The notes beneath the pieces were generated by a model. The model was not told where the DNA came from. It saw only the letters and a list, made by a program, of their open reading frames with translations, and ran no database searches. A stretch of 64,000 bases of DNA, from the NCBI RefSeq assembly GCF_026672425.1, contig NZ_JAPPRC010000004.1, forward strand, positions 490,501 through 554,500. The letters run 5' to 3'. Position 1 is the first letter of the stretch; the number at the start of each line of letters is the position of its first letter. This DNA is from Pannonibacter sp. SL95. GTDB taxonomy: Bacteria > Pseudomonadota > Alphaproteobacteria > Rhizobiales > Stappiaceae. Both the position numbers and the translations under genes were made by a program. Positions 51,654 through 60,526 of this stretch are shown in pieces.

Positions 51654-52751
51654 ATGACCGTTTCTGAAAGTCGAAGTATCGAGGCACAACCCGCTCAGTC
51701 GGCCGCTCCGGCCGATGCCAAGGAGAGCGCGGATCCGCGATCTCCCGAGCCCCGGAAGTCGGGGCCTCTCGCCCGATTGATCGGGTATTTTACGCGCCTG
51801 CGCCGTGGATCGAGCGCGACCTTGCGCGAAAACCTCCAGGACGAACTGGCCCGTGATGCCGGCACCGATGCTGCCTTCTCACCGGAAGAGCGGCTGCTGC
51901 TGGGCAATATCCTGCGCCTGCGCGAGCTGCGCGTCGATGACGTGATGGTGCCGCGTGCCGATATCGAGGCCATTGATGACAGCGTCAGCCTTGGCCGCCT
52001 GATGGAAGTCTTCCGCGAAAACGGCCATTCCCGCATGCCGGTCTACCACGAGACGCTGGATGATCCGCGCGGCATGGTCCACATCAAGGACCTGATGACC
52101 TTCGTTGCCGCCCGCGCCGGTGCCGGCAAGCCGGCCGACGAAAGCGACGGGCGGAACCTGTCCATCGATCTGACCCGCGTTGACCTGACCATGGCCCTGT
52201 CCGAGACCGGGCTGTTGCGGCCGCTGCTGTTCGTGCCCCCGTCCATGCCCGCGACCGACCTGATGGCCAAGATGCAGGCCAGCCGCGTGCAGATGGCGCT
52301 GGTGATCGACGAGTATGGCGGTACGGACGGACTTGTCTCGCTCGAGGACATCGTCGAGACCGTCGTTGGTGACATCGAAGACGAGCACGACGAAGACGAG
52401 GAATCGATGCTGGTCGCCACGAGCGACGGCGTCTGGGTCGCCGATCCGCGCATTCCGCTGGAGGATCTGTCGGAACAGCTCGGCACTGATTTCAATGTGG
52501 GTGAGGTCGCCGAGGAAGTCGATACGCTCGGCGGTCTGTTGTTCACGCTGCTCGGCCGGGTGCCGGTGCGCGGTGAGCTGATCGCGCCAAAGGAAGTCAC
52601 GGGCTTCGAGTTCGAGATCCTTGACGCCGATCCGCGCCGGATCAAGCGCCTGCGCGTGCGCCGTCGCCGTCAGGACAAGACGGCCGCAGATCCACGCCGG
52701 CGCCAGAAGCGGGGCGACAAGCCGGTCGAGGACAGCTCTTCTGCAGCCTGA
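51654..52751 (+). CDS. corC: CBS-domain hemolysin-like protein (CorC/TlyC)
   Basis: A 365-residue cytosolic CorC/HlyC-family protein. A pair of CBS domains (about 90-220; VMVPRADIEAIDD and ALVIDEYGGTDGLVS) is followed by a C-terminal CorC_HlyC domain. Family members modulate magnesium and cobalt efflux. ATG at 51654 is preferred over a TTG four codons upstream since neither has a strong site but ATG is usual. A basic C-terminal tail (RRRRQDK) is present. It precedes lnt as in E. coli. Confidence 0.88.
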   Translation: MTVSESRSIEAQPAQSAAPADAKESADPRSPEPRKSGPLARLIGYFTRLRRGSSATLRENLQDELARDAGTDAAFSPEERLLLGNILRLRELRVDDVMVPRADIEAIDDSVSLGRLMEVFRENGHSRMPVYHETLDDPRGMVHIKDLMTFVAARAGAGKPADESDGRNLSIDLTRVDLTMALSETGLLRPLLFVPPSMPATDLMAKMQASRVQMALVIDEYGGTDGLVSLEDIVETVVGDIEDEHDEDEESMLVATSDGVWVADPRIPLEDLSEQLGTDFNVGEVAEEVDTLGGLLFTLLGRVPVRGELIAPKEVTGFEFEILDADPRRIKRLRVRRRRQDKTAADPRRRQKRGDKPVEDSSSAA

Positions 52752-52861
52752 CAGAGCCTGAACGCATTCATGGACGGAAACCCGGGCGACCGGGATCCGC
52801 TTGACCGCGGACAGCAGGGGCCGCAACTGTAGCCCGATTGCCTGTTCCGGAAAGATTCGCC

Positions 52862-54478
52862 ATGTCCGCCCTGCTGTCTCGCCTGACTGCCCTTCCGGGC
52901 CCGTTCCTGCTCGCGCATGGCCTGAAACGCTGGCTGCTCGCATTTGCCAGCGGTGCTGTCTGCGTTCTCGCTCTCCCGCCCTATGGCTATCTTGCGGCCT
53001 TTTTCCTGGGCATTCCGGCCCTTGTCTGGCTGGTTGACGGGGCCGCGGGCGCGCCCGGGGCGGTCTCCGGCTGGCGCCGGCTGCGAGGTGGGTTTGCCAT
53101 CGGATGGTGGTTCGGCTTCGGTTATTTCCTGGCCGGGCTCTGGTGGATCGGCAGTGCCTTTCTGGTCGAGGCTGAACGCTTCGCCTGGATGATGCCGTTT
53201 GCAGTGACGCTGCTGCCGGCGGGCCTCGCCCTGTTTCATGGCCTCGCCGTTGCGCTTGCCACGCGGTTCTGGCCCGACAGCTGGTCGCGCGTGGTCGTCC
53301 TGGCCGGGTTTCTGTCTGCGTCGGATTGGGTGCGCGGACATGTGTTGACCGGCTTCCCCTGGAATGCGTTCGGATATGTGACGGCCGAGACGTTGCCGCT
53401 GGCGCAGCTTGCCAGCGTTGTTGGCGTTTATGGCGTTGGCGCGGTGATTCTGGTCCTGGCTGCCGCTCCCGCGCTGGCGGTCGACGGCCGCCGGCAGGCG
53501 ATTGCCGGGCCAGGGGTTGCGGCCGTCGGACTGATAGCCCTCATGACCTGGGGGGCAGTGCGACTAAATGACACAGAGGGCTTGATCGATGCGTCCATCA
53601 CGCTTCGGGTCATACAACCGTCAATCGCGCAAAACGAGAAATGGAAGCCTGAAAAAAGGCTTTCGATCTTTCGAAGCTATCTGGAGTTGAGTTCATCCGC
53701 ACGTGGAAATGACGAGGCGGCGGCAACTCGCCGTGTGTATGTGTGGCCGGAATCCGCATTTCCGTTCCTCCTGACGCAGGAGCCGGAAGCTATAGCGGAA
53801 ATAGATAGCATGCTGCAGCCCGGAGAGGTGCTTGTCACCGGAGCAATCAGAGCTGAAAGAAACGCGGATGGTGTAAATTACTATAACAGCATCTACGGCA
53901 TTTTAGATGGCGGCACGATTGTCGATGCCTATGACAAAGTTCGCCTCGTTCCGTTCGGTGAGTATCTTCCCCTGTCAAATGTACTAGAGGCGCTCGGCTT
54001 GCGCGCATTGGTCAACGCGCCCAATCCTTTTCGTGCCGGATACGCGCATACCGTGCTGACAACCGGTGACCTGCCGGCCTACTTGCCGCTTGTCTGCTAC
54101 GAGGTGATCTTCCCGCAAATTGCCGCAGAGGTTTCTAAGCGACCCAAGTGGTTGGTAAATCTGACGAATGACGCCTGGTTTGGCGATTCCGCGGGCCCGT
54201 ACCAGCATTTCGCCCAGGCCCGGTTCCGCGCCATCGAGCAGGGGCTGCCCCTTGTGCGCTCCGCCAACACGGGCATTTCGGCGGTTGTCGATGCCTATGG
54301 GCGACCGGTGGAAGTGCTGGCCCCCTTCGTGGTCGGGGCCATCGAAACCCCGTTGCCTGCTGCGCTGGAGCCGACCGTGTTTGCCCGCTTCGGCGATCTT
54401 GGTTATCTGGCAATAATGCTGTTTTTTGCTTTGATGTTTACTATTACTCGTTTCAACCTCTCCTCGCGTCATAATTGA
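52862..54478 (+). CDS. lnt: apolipoprotein N-acyltransferase Lnt
   Basis: A 538-residue membrane enzyme with six or more N-terminal hydrophobic segments and a periplasmic nitrilase domain with the catalytic triad Glu297 (WPES), Lys359 (YDKVRLVPFG) and Cys412 (VCYEV). It acylates the N-terminal Cys of lipoproteins. The ATG at 52862 has GGAAAG seven bases upstream. The middle portion, about 53581-54000, has markedly lower GC (52% by my count) than the rest of the gene, suggesting a mosaic origin. Confidence 0.93.
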   Translation: MSALLSRLTALPGPFLLAHGLKRWLLAFASGAVCVLALPPYGYLAAFFLGIPALVWLVDGAAGAPGAVSGWRRLRGGFAIGWWFGFGYFLAGLWWIGSAFLVEAERFAWMMPFAVTLLPAGLALFHGLAVALATRFWPDSWSRVVVLAGFLSASDWVRGHVLTGFPWNAFGYVTAETLPLAQLASVVGVYGVGAVILVLAAAPALAVDGRRQAIAGPGVAAVGLIALMTWGAVRLNDTEGLIDASITLRVIQPSIAQNEKWKPEKRLSIFRSYLELSSSARGNDEAAATRRVYVWPESAFPFLLTQEPEAIAEIDSMLQPGEVLVTGAIRAERNADGVNYYNSIYGILDGGTIVDAYDKVRLVPFGEYLPLSNVLEALGLRALVNAPNPFRAGYAHTVLTTGDLPAYLPLVCYEVIFPQIAAEVSKRPKWLVNLTNDAWFGDSAGPYQHFAQARFRAIEQGLPLVRSANTGISAVVDAYGRPVEVLAPFVVGAIETPLPAALEPTVFARFGDLGYLAIMLFFALMFTITRFNLSSRHN

Positions 54479-54516
54479 TGTTGAACACGAGAGTCCGCCA
54501 GCATAGTGTGTTACAA

Positions 54517-54541
54517 CCGATGCACCACGAAGTGGCATCGG
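54517..54541. other. hairpin after lnt
   Basis: CCGATG (54517-54522) pairs with CATCGG (54536-54541), with inner CCAC/GTGG around a GAA loop and a 2-nt bulge. It lies in the 222-bp gap between lnt and the XRE gene. A terminator or leader element is possible; no T-run is present. Confidence 0.4.
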
Positions 54542-54700
54542 GCGGCTTGGCGGGATAGCCGTCAGGCCTTCGACTGGAAGCAGCCTGTGGGCAAACGGAT
54601 ATCCGGAGTGCGCAGGTCAGCGTCAGACAAGGTGCGGGGGGCGAAAAGCCCTTCGTGAAATCAAGGCGGACAACCGCGGGAACAGCGAAAGACGAGGGCG

Positions 54701-55108
54701 ATGCCCAGCAAGAAAGCACCCAACCCGATTGATGTGCATGTCGGCAGCCGTGTCCGGTTGCGCCGCATGATGCTCGGCATGAGCCAGGAAAAGCTGGGCG
54801 AGGCCCTCGGCATCACTTTCCAGCAGATCCAGAAATATGAAAAAGGCACCAACCGCATCGGTGCCTCCCGGCTGCAGCACATTTCGACCGTGCTGAAGGT
54901 GCCGGTCGCTTTCTTCTTCGAGGATGCGCCTGGTTCGCCCGAAGACTTCGAAGGTTTCGGCGAATCGCAGCCGACCTCCTATGTGGTCGACTTCCTCTCG
55001 TCCTCCGAAGGCCTGTCGCTCAACAAGGCCTTCGTGCGCATTGAAGATCCCAAGGTCCGTCGCCGGATCGTCGATCTCGTTCGCGCCCTCGCTGGCGACG
55101 AAGCCTGA
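54701..55108 (+). CDS. XRE-family helix-turn-helix regulator
   Basis: A 135-residue protein with a Cro/CI-type HTH at about 15-65 (RRMMLGMSQEKLGEALGITFQQIQKYEKG) and a C-terminal dimerisation tail. This protein is highly conserved in Hyphomicrobiales and recurrently lies directly upstream of metK. It may regulate that locus or motility/development genes. The 177-bp gap to metK contains an 8-bp hairpin. Confidence 0.9.
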   Translation: MPSKKAPNPIDVHVGSRVRLRRMMLGMSQEKLGEALGITFQQIQKYEKGTNRIGASRLQHISTVLKVPVAFFFEDAPGSPEDFEGFGESQPTSYVVDFLSSSEGLSLNKAFVRIEDPKVRRRIVDLVRALAGDEA

Positions 55109-55119
55109 CAATTGGCTGA

Positions 55120-55143
55120 CTGCCCAGTCTGTTGGCTGGGCAG
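55120..55143 (+). other. hairpin in the metK leader
   Basis: CTGCCCAG (55120-55127) and CTGGGCAG (55136-55143) form a perfect 8-bp stem with an 8-nt loop, just after the XRE stop and 143 nt before metK. I do not recognise a known SAM riboswitch in the remaining leader. Confidence 0.55.
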
Positions 55144-55285
55144 CGCCGGGTGGGAAGGCGTAACCATCACGCGAGCCTTGCAGCGCGCAGTGCTTGACGC
55201 CGCCCGCCCCAATCTGGTTGATGGCGCACTGGAGCGGTGGGTTCCCGCCGTCTCCTGCCCAACTTTCCCAGAAGGACGTCAGGCC

Positions 55286-56458
55286 ATGGCCCGTCAGGAT
55301 TATCTCTTTACCTCCGAGTCCGTGTCCGAAGGGCACCCGGACAAGGTTTGCGACCGTATTTCCGATGCCGTTGTTGACGCTTACCTGCGCGAAATGCCGG
55401 AAGCGCGCGTTGCCTGCGAAACGCTGGCAACCACCAACCGCATCGTCATCGCCGGCGAGACCCGCGGCCCGGCGACCATCACCAAGGACTACATCGCCCA
55501 TCTCGCCCGTCTGGCGGTGAAGGACATCGGCTATTCCCAGGAAGGCTTCCACTGGGAAAATTGCGACATTGCCGTGTATCTGCACGGACAGTCGGCGCAT
55601 ATTGCCCAGGGCGTTGATGCTGCCGGCAACAAGGACGAAGGCGCAGGCGACCAGGGCATCATGTTCGGTTATGCCTGCCGCGAGACGCCGGAATTCATGC
55701 CGGCGCCGATCTATTACGCCCACAAGATGCTGCGCATCCTCGCCGAGGCCCGCAAGTCCGGCCGCGAGCCGGTGCTCGGGCCCGACGCCAAGAGCCAGGT
55801 GACCGTTCGCTACGTCAACGGCAAGCCGGTCGGCGTCACCTCGATCGTGCTGTCGACGCAGCACCTCGACGCAACGCTGTCCTCCGCCGACGTGCGCGCC
55901 ATCGTCGAGCCCTACATCCGCTCGGCCCTGCCGGACGGCTGGATCGATCCGTCGACCGTCTGGCACGTCAACCCGACCGGCGCCTTCGTCATCGGTGGTC
56001 CGGACGGCGACTGCGGCCTGACCGGCCGCAAGATCATCGTCGACACCTACGGCGGCGCAGCCCCGCATGGCGGCGGCGCGTTCTCCGGCAAGGATCCGAC
56101 CAAGGTTGACCGGTCTGCTGCCTATGCCGCCCGCTACCTGGCCAAGAACGTTGTCGCGGCCGAACTGGCTGACCGCTGCACCATCCAGCTCTCCTACGCC
56201 ATTGGCGTTGCCGAGCCGCTGTCGGTTTATGTCGACCTGCATGGCACCGGCACCTGCGATGAAGCCAAGCTGGAAAAGACGCTGCGTGATGTCATGCGCC
56301 TGACCCCGCGCGGTATTCGCGAGCATCTGAAGCTCAACGCGCCGATTTATGAGCGCACCTCTGCCTACGGCCACTTCGGCCGCGAGCCGGATGCCGACGG
56401 CGGCTTCACCTGGGAAAAGATCGATCTCGTCAGCGCCCTGCGCAGCGCGGTCGCCTGA
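55286..56458 (+). CDS. metK: S-adenosylmethionine synthetase MetK
   Basis: A 390-residue enzyme with the family signatures GHPDK near residue 16, and [22 protein letters not shown] in the central domain (P-loop-like and metal-binding motif). It makes SAM from methionine and ATP, serving methyltransferases such as TrmB next door and radical-SAM enzymes such as MiaB. The ATG has GAAGGA upstream. The open frame beyond it to 55112 is leader sequence. Confidence 0.96.
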   Translation: MARQDYLFTSESVSEGHPDKVCDRISDAVVDAYLREMPEARVACETLATTNRIVIAGETRGPATITKDYIAHLARLAVKDIGYSQEGFHWENCDIAVYLHGQSAHIAQGVDAAGNKDEGAGDQGIMFGYACRETPEFMPAPIYYAHKMLRILAEARKSGREPVLGPDAKSQVTVRYVNGKPVGVTSIVLSTQHLDATLSSADVRAIVEPYIRSALPDGWIDPSTVWHVNPTGAFVIGGPDGDCGLTGRKIIVDTYGGAAPHGGGAFSGKDPTKVDRSAAYAARYLAKNVVAAELADRCTIQLSYAIGVAEPLSVYVDLHGTGTCDEAKLEKTLRDVMRLTPRGIREHLKLNAPIYERTSAYGHFGREPDADGGFTWEKIDLVSALRSAVA

Positions 56459-56522
56459 TCCTTCATAACCTGATGACATCCCCGCGCCGGCCGCTGAAAG
56501 GTGGTCGGCGCGGCTGTTTGAG

Positions 56523-57224
56523 ATGCAGCACACGGCGATGACCGACTTCTACGATGGTTCCTTCTATGGCCGGCGCATGGGCAAGCCGCTCACACCGCGC
56601 CAGCGCCTGCTGATGGACAGCGACATGCCGCGCCTGCGCCCGGACCTGGGCCAGCCGGCACCCGTCGACCTCACCGCGCTGTTCGATGCGCCGGTGGACG
56701 AGGTCTGGCTGGAGGTCGGCTTCGGCGGCGGCGAGCATCTGATCCACCGCGCTGTCGAGAACCCGCGCGTCGGTTTCATCGGTGTCGAGCCGTTCGTGAC
56801 CTCCATGGCCAAGGCGCTGAGCGAGGTTGTCGACCGCGGGCTGGGCAATGTGCGGCTCTACGATGATGACGCCATCAAGCTGCTGGACTGGCTGCCGGAG
56901 GCAAGCCTGTCGCGAGCCTATCAGCTCTATCCCGATCCCTGGCCGAAAAAGCGGCACTGGAAGCGGCGCTTCATCAATCCGCAGAACCTGGACCGCTATG
57001 CGCGGGCGTTGAAGCCGGGATCGGACTTTCGTTTTGCCAGCGACATCGACACCTATGTCGACTGGGCCCTGCGTCACATCCGCGATCACGAAGCCTTTGA
57101 CTGGACGGCGGAAACCGCTGACGACTGGCGTCTGCCCTGGCCGACCTGGCCCGGCACGCGCTACGAGGCAAAAGCATTCCGCGAGGGGCGGGTTCCCCGT
57201 TATCTGACGTTCCGCCGCCGATAG
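56523..57224 (+). CDS. trmB: TrmB, tRNA (guanine46-N7)-methyltransferase
   Basis: A 233-residue SAM methyltransferase with the SAM loop EVGFGGGEH and the family motif YPDPWPKKRH. It methylates G46 of the tRNA variable loop. Starts at 56523 or five codons later (56538) are possible. It lies 64 bp after metK, its cofactor source, and is followed by a terminator. Confidence 0.94.
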   Translation: MQHTAMTDFYDGSFYGRRMGKPLTPRQRLLMDSDMPRLRPDLGQPAPVDLTALFDAPVDEVWLEVGFGGGEHLIHRAVENPRVGFIGVEPFVTSMAKALSEVVDRGLGNVRLYDDDAIKLLDWLPEASLSRAYQLYPDPWPKKRHWKRRFINPQNLDRYARALKPGSDFRFASDIDTYVDWALRHIRDHEAFDWTAETADDWRLPWPTWPGTRYEAKAFREGRVPRYLTFRRR

Positions 57225-57243
57225 GCGCAGGAACCTGGAATCG

Positions 57244-57269
57244 GCTGCCGGGCCATCCGGCGGCTTTTT
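57244..57269 (+). terminator. terminator of trmB
   Basis: GCTGCCGG (57244-57251), 5-nt loop, CCGGCGGC (57257-57264; one G-T pair) and five T (57265-57269), 20 bp after the trmB stop. Confidence 0.88.
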
Positions 57270-57271
57270 CC

Positions 57272-57299
57272 TTGCGTTTCCGAAGGAAGCGCGTATAAG
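57272..57299 (+). promoter_or_regulatory. promoter of the rimP-nusA operon
   Basis: TTGCGT (57272-57277), 16-bp spacer, TATAAG (57294-57299), directly after the trmB terminator. It would start transcription near 57306, ahead of the leader terminator at 57342 and rimP at 57446. Confidence 0.6.
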
Positions 57300-57341
57300 G
57301 ACGCCATTCATCTTCTCCAGCGGCTCGATCGGAGCAGTTTG

Positions 57342-57373
57342 AGAGTGGGCCCCGCGAAGGACCCGCTCTTTTT
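57342..57373 (+). ncRNA. rimP-type leader with attenuator hairpin
   Basis: AGAGTGGGCC (57342-57351) pairs with GGACCCGCTCT (57359-57369; one mismatch, one G-T pair), and a T-run ends at 57373. It lies between the operon promoter and rimP, so full termination would switch the operon off. A conserved alphaproteobacterial rimP leader has been proposed as an attenuator. I did not align to that family. Confidence 0.7.
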
Positions 57374-57445
57374 GGCTTATCCAGGCCGTTGGAACATCCG
57401 GACTGGCCCGCGCAAGACGCGGTGCCAAAGCGACAGGAGACTGGC

Positions 57446-58108
57446 GTGAGCCTGCATGAAGCCCGCATCGTGACCGAAGAGGGTCTGGATGCCCGCGTCG
57501 CGGCCATTGTCGAACCGGTCATTACCGACCTCGGCTATCGCCTGGTGCGCGTCAAGATCAGCGCGGCCAATGGCTGCACGCTGCAGATCATGGCCGAACG
57601 GCCGGACGGCACCATGAGCGTGCACGACTGCGAGGAAATCAGCCGCGCGGTCTCGCCGGCGCTCGACGTCGATGACCCGATCAACCGCGCCTACCACCTG
57701 GAGATCTCCTCGCCAGGGATCGATCGTCCGCTGGTGCGCGAGAGCGATTTTGTTCGCTGGGCCGGGCATGAGGCCAAGGTGGAAATGGCTGTGCCGCTCG
57801 ACGGCCGCAAGCGGTTCCGCGGCATCCTGACGGGTGTCGAGAACGGCCAGGCCGTGCTCCGCCTGCTGGATGCGCCGGAAGGCGCGGTCAATCCGGTGCT
57901 GCTGCCGCTGACCGACATCGACGAGGCACGGCTCATCCTGACGGATGACCTGATCCGCGCGGCTCTGCGCGCCGAAAAGGCGGCGCTGTCCGCCCGCGGC
58001 ATCGACACGTCCGACCTGCCGGACGAGGACGATGACATCGAATTCGAATACGACGCCGCGGACGAAGACGACGAGGCGGACGAAGAAGAGCGCGGCAGGG
58101 CCAACTGA
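57446..58108 (+). CDS. rimP: ribosome maturation factor RimP
   Basis: A 220-residue protein with the RimP_N and RimP_C domains ([19 protein letters not shown]). It assists 30S subunit assembly. The start is GTG at 57446, with ACAGGAGA 6-7 bases upstream; a TTG farther upstream belongs to the leader. The C-terminal tail is very acidic (DEDDDIEF, then [10 protein letters not shown]). It is first in the rimP-nusA-ylxR-infB-rbfA operon. Confidence 0.94.
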   Translation: MSLHEARIVTEEGLDARVAAIVEPVITDLGYRLVRVKISAANGCTLQIMAERPDGTMSVHDCEEISRAVSPALDVDDPINRAYHLEISSPGIDRPLVRESDFVRWAGHEAKVEMAVPLDGRKRFRGILTGVENGQAVLRLLDAPEGAVNPVLLPLTDIDEARLILTDDLIRAALRAEKAALSARGIDTSDLPDEDDDIEFEYDAADEDDEADEEERGRAN

Positions 58109-58179
58109 CCGGCCACATCCGCGAGACGGGATTGAATGGGATGCGCAGCGAAGACGGCGCGCAAGAGGAGTAGACGAGA

Positions 58180-59814
58180 ATGGCAATCAGCGCGAACCGG
58201 CTGGAACTGCTGCAGATCGCCGATGCGGTGGCTCGCGAGAAGACGATTGACCGCGGCATCGTGATCGCTGCGATGGAAGACGCCATCCAGAAGGCGGCCC
58301 GTTCCCGTTACGGCACGGAGACCGAAGTGCGCGCCGAGATCAACCCGAAGACGGGCGAGATCCGGCTGCAGCGCCTGCTCCAGGTCGTCGACAAGGTCGA
58401 GAACATTTCGACCGAAATCGCCATCATCGATGCCAAGCAGCGCAATCCGGAAGCAATGCTGGGCGACTACATCGCCGAGCCGCTGCCGCCGCTCGATTTC
58501 GGCCGCATTGCCGCCCAGTCGGCCAAGCAGGTCATCGTGCAGAAGGTGCGCGAGGCCGAGCGTGACCGTCAGTATGACGAGTTCAAGGATCGCATCGGCG
58601 AGATCGTCAATGGTGTCGTCAAGCGCGCCGAATATGGCAACGTCATCGTCGATCTGGGCCGTGGCGAAGGCATCGTGCGCCGCGACGAACTGATCCCGCG
58701 CGAGCTGTTCCGCACCGGCGACCGCATCCGCGCCTATGTCTATGACGTGCGCCGCGAACAGCGCGGCCCGCAGATTTTCCTGTCGCGCACGCATCCGCAG
58801 TTCATGGCGAAGCTTTTCGCGCAGGAAGTTCCGGAAATCTATGATAACGTCATCGAGATCAAGGCCGTCGCCCGTGACCCGGGCTCGCGCGCCAAGATTG
58901 CCGTGATTTCCAAGGACAGCTCGATCGATCCGGTTGGTGCCTGCGTTGGTATGCGCGGTTCGCGCGTGCAGGCCGTCGTTGGCGAGCTGCAGGGCGAAAA
59001 GATCGACATCATTCCGTGGAACCCGGATGCGGCGACCTTCATCGTCAACGCACTGCAGCCGGCGGAAGTGGCCAAGGTCGTGCTCGACGAAGATGCCGAG
59101 CGCATCGAAGTGGTGGTGCCGGACGAGCAGCTGTCGCTCGCCATCGGTCGTCGCGGCCAGAACGTGCGTCTGGCGTCGCAGCTGACCGGCTGGGCCATCG
59201 ACATCATGACCGAGCAGGAAGAAAGCGAACGCCGCCAGAAGGAATTCGTGGAACGTTCGACCCTGTTCATGGACTCGCTCAACGTCGACGAGATGGTCGG
59301 CCAGCTGCTGGCGACCGAAGGCTTCACCTCGGTCGAGGAAGTGGCTTATGTCGACCTCGAGGAAATCGCGGCCATTGAAGGCTTCGATGACGAGACCGCC
59401 GAAGAAATCCAGGAGCGTGCACGCGACTATCTGGCCGAGCAGGAAGCCAAGCTCGATGAAGAGCGCCGGGCCCTGGGCGTTGCCGACGAGCTGCGCCAGA
59501 TCGACGGTCTGACGACGGCGATGCTGGTGGCCCTGGGCAAGGACGGGATCAAGACGATCGAGGATCTTGCCGGCTGCGCCACCGACGATCTCGTTGGCTG
59601 GAGCGAGCGCAAGGACGGCGAAACGAAGCGTTTCCCGGGCACCCTGTCGGGCTTCGAGCTGTCGCGGACCGAGGCTGAGACCATGGTGATGGCAGCGCGC
59701 GTTGCCGCTGGCTGGATCAGCGAAGAAGAATTTGCCGCCGCCACTGCCGCACTGGCCGAGGCGGAAGAGCTGGAAGCAGACGAAGAAGAGGAAGTCGAGG
59801 ACGTCGCCGAGTGA
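58180..59814 (+). CDS. nusA: transcription termination/antitermination factor NusA
   Basis: A 544-residue NusA: N-terminal RNA-polymerase-binding domain (about 1-125), S1 domain (about 132-200), two KH domains (about 230-345) and two C-terminal acidic/HhH repeats ([32 protein letters not shown]), ending in a Glu-rich tail. It controls pausing, termination and antitermination. The ATG has GAGGAG nine bases upstream. Order after rimP is universal. The leader attenuator upstream could be its own target for feedback. Confidence 0.96.
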   Translation: MAISANRLELLQIADAVAREKTIDRGIVIAAMEDAIQKAARSRYGTETEVRAEINPKTGEIRLQRLLQVVDKVENISTEIAIIDAKQRNPEAMLGDYIAEPLPPLDFGRIAAQSAKQVIVQKVREAERDRQYDEFKDRIGEIVNGVVKRAEYGNVIVDLGRGEGIVRRDELIPRELFRTGDRIRAYVYDVRREQRGPQIFLSRTHPQFMAKLFAQEVPEIYDNVIEIKAVARDPGSRAKIAVISKDSSIDPVGACVGMRGSRVQAVVGELQGEKIDIIPWNPDAATFIVNALQPAEVAKVVLDEDAERIEVVVPDEQLSLAIGRRGQNVRLASQLTGWAIDIMTEQEESERRQKEFVERSTLFMDSLNVDEMVGQLLATEGFTSVEEVAYVDLEEIAAIEGFDDETAEEIQERARDYLAEQEAKLDEERRALGVADELRQIDGLTTAMLVALGKDGIKTIEDLAGCATDDLVGWSERKDGETKRFPGTLSGFELSRTEAETMVMAARVAAGWISEEEFAAATAALAEAEELEADEEEEVEDVAE

Positions 59815-59870
59815 TCGGCTGACGCGATCGACGACCGAACAAGGGCAGGGCAGCAGGAGGCCGGACCGGA

Positions 59871-60518
59871 GTGCCAAGGAAGAATGAGCCGCTAGAACGG
59901 CAATGCGCACTTACCCGAGAGGTAAGGCCTGTGTCGGAACTGATGCGGTTTGTGATGGACCCGGACGGCAACGTGGTGCCCGATATCCGACGCAACCTGC
60001 CCGGCCGTGGTGTATGGATCACGGCCAGCAAGGAAGCGCTGGACCTGGCCGAGAAGCGGCGGGTGTTCCCGAAGGCGTTCAAGGCCGAAGCTAAGGTCGA
60101 GCCCGGGCTGTCAGCCCGGGTGGACGATCTCCTGGTCCGCAGTGCCCTTTCGGCGCTGTCGTTCGCTCGCAAGGCCGGTGAACTTGTCACCGGCTTTGCC
60201 AAGGTCGATGCGGCGCTGAAGCGCGATCCGGTTATCGGCCTCATTCATGCTTCGGACGCTTCCGAAGACGGTGTACGCAAGCTCGCGGGTCTTTTCGCGA
60301 GCCGATTTGAAGACACAAACGGCGGTCCGGTCGTCCGTTTGTTCGATTCGACTCAATTGGATTTGGCATTGGGTCGGACTAATGTGATACATGCTGCGCT
60401 GCTCGCAGGCCGGGCGAGCGGAGGTTTCCTTGCGCGACTACGCGATCTGGAGGCTTTCCGGGCAGGTTCCGTTGCTAAAGACAGCGACGGTGCGAACAGC
60501 GTAGCAGGGCAGGACTGA
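59871..60518 (+). CDS. YlxR/L7Ae-like RNA-binding fusion protein
   Basis: A 215-residue protein starting with GTG. The N-terminal YlxR (DUF448) domain is marked by [12 protein letters not shown] and PGRGVWIT. The C-terminal half ([17 protein letters not shown], then [16 protein letters not shown]) is an L7Ae/YlxQ-like RNA-binding domain. Alphaproteobacteria usually carry this fused form between nusA and infB. It likely binds rRNA or acts in ribosome assembly or transcription control of the operon. Confidence 0.9.
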   Translation: MPRKNEPLERQCALTREVRPVSELMRFVMDPDGNVVPDIRRNLPGRGVWITASKEALDLAEKRRVFPKAFKAEAKVEPGLSARVDDLLVRSALSALSFARKAGELVTGFAKVDAALKRDPVIGLIHASDASEDGVRKLAGLFASRFEDTNGGPVVRLFDSTQLDLALGRTNVIHAALLAGRASGGFLARLRDLEAFRAGSVAKDSDGANSVAGQD

Positions 60519-60526
60519 AGGCAAAT

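Noticed and set aside
55109-55285. A SAM riboswitch before metK
   Set aside because: I could not recognise any known SAM riboswitch core; only one simple hairpin is clear.
57691-59910. A 739-codon open frame on the minus strand opposite nusA
   Set aside because: NusA and RimP fully account for this region; the frame is a GC-content artefact with no recognisable domain.
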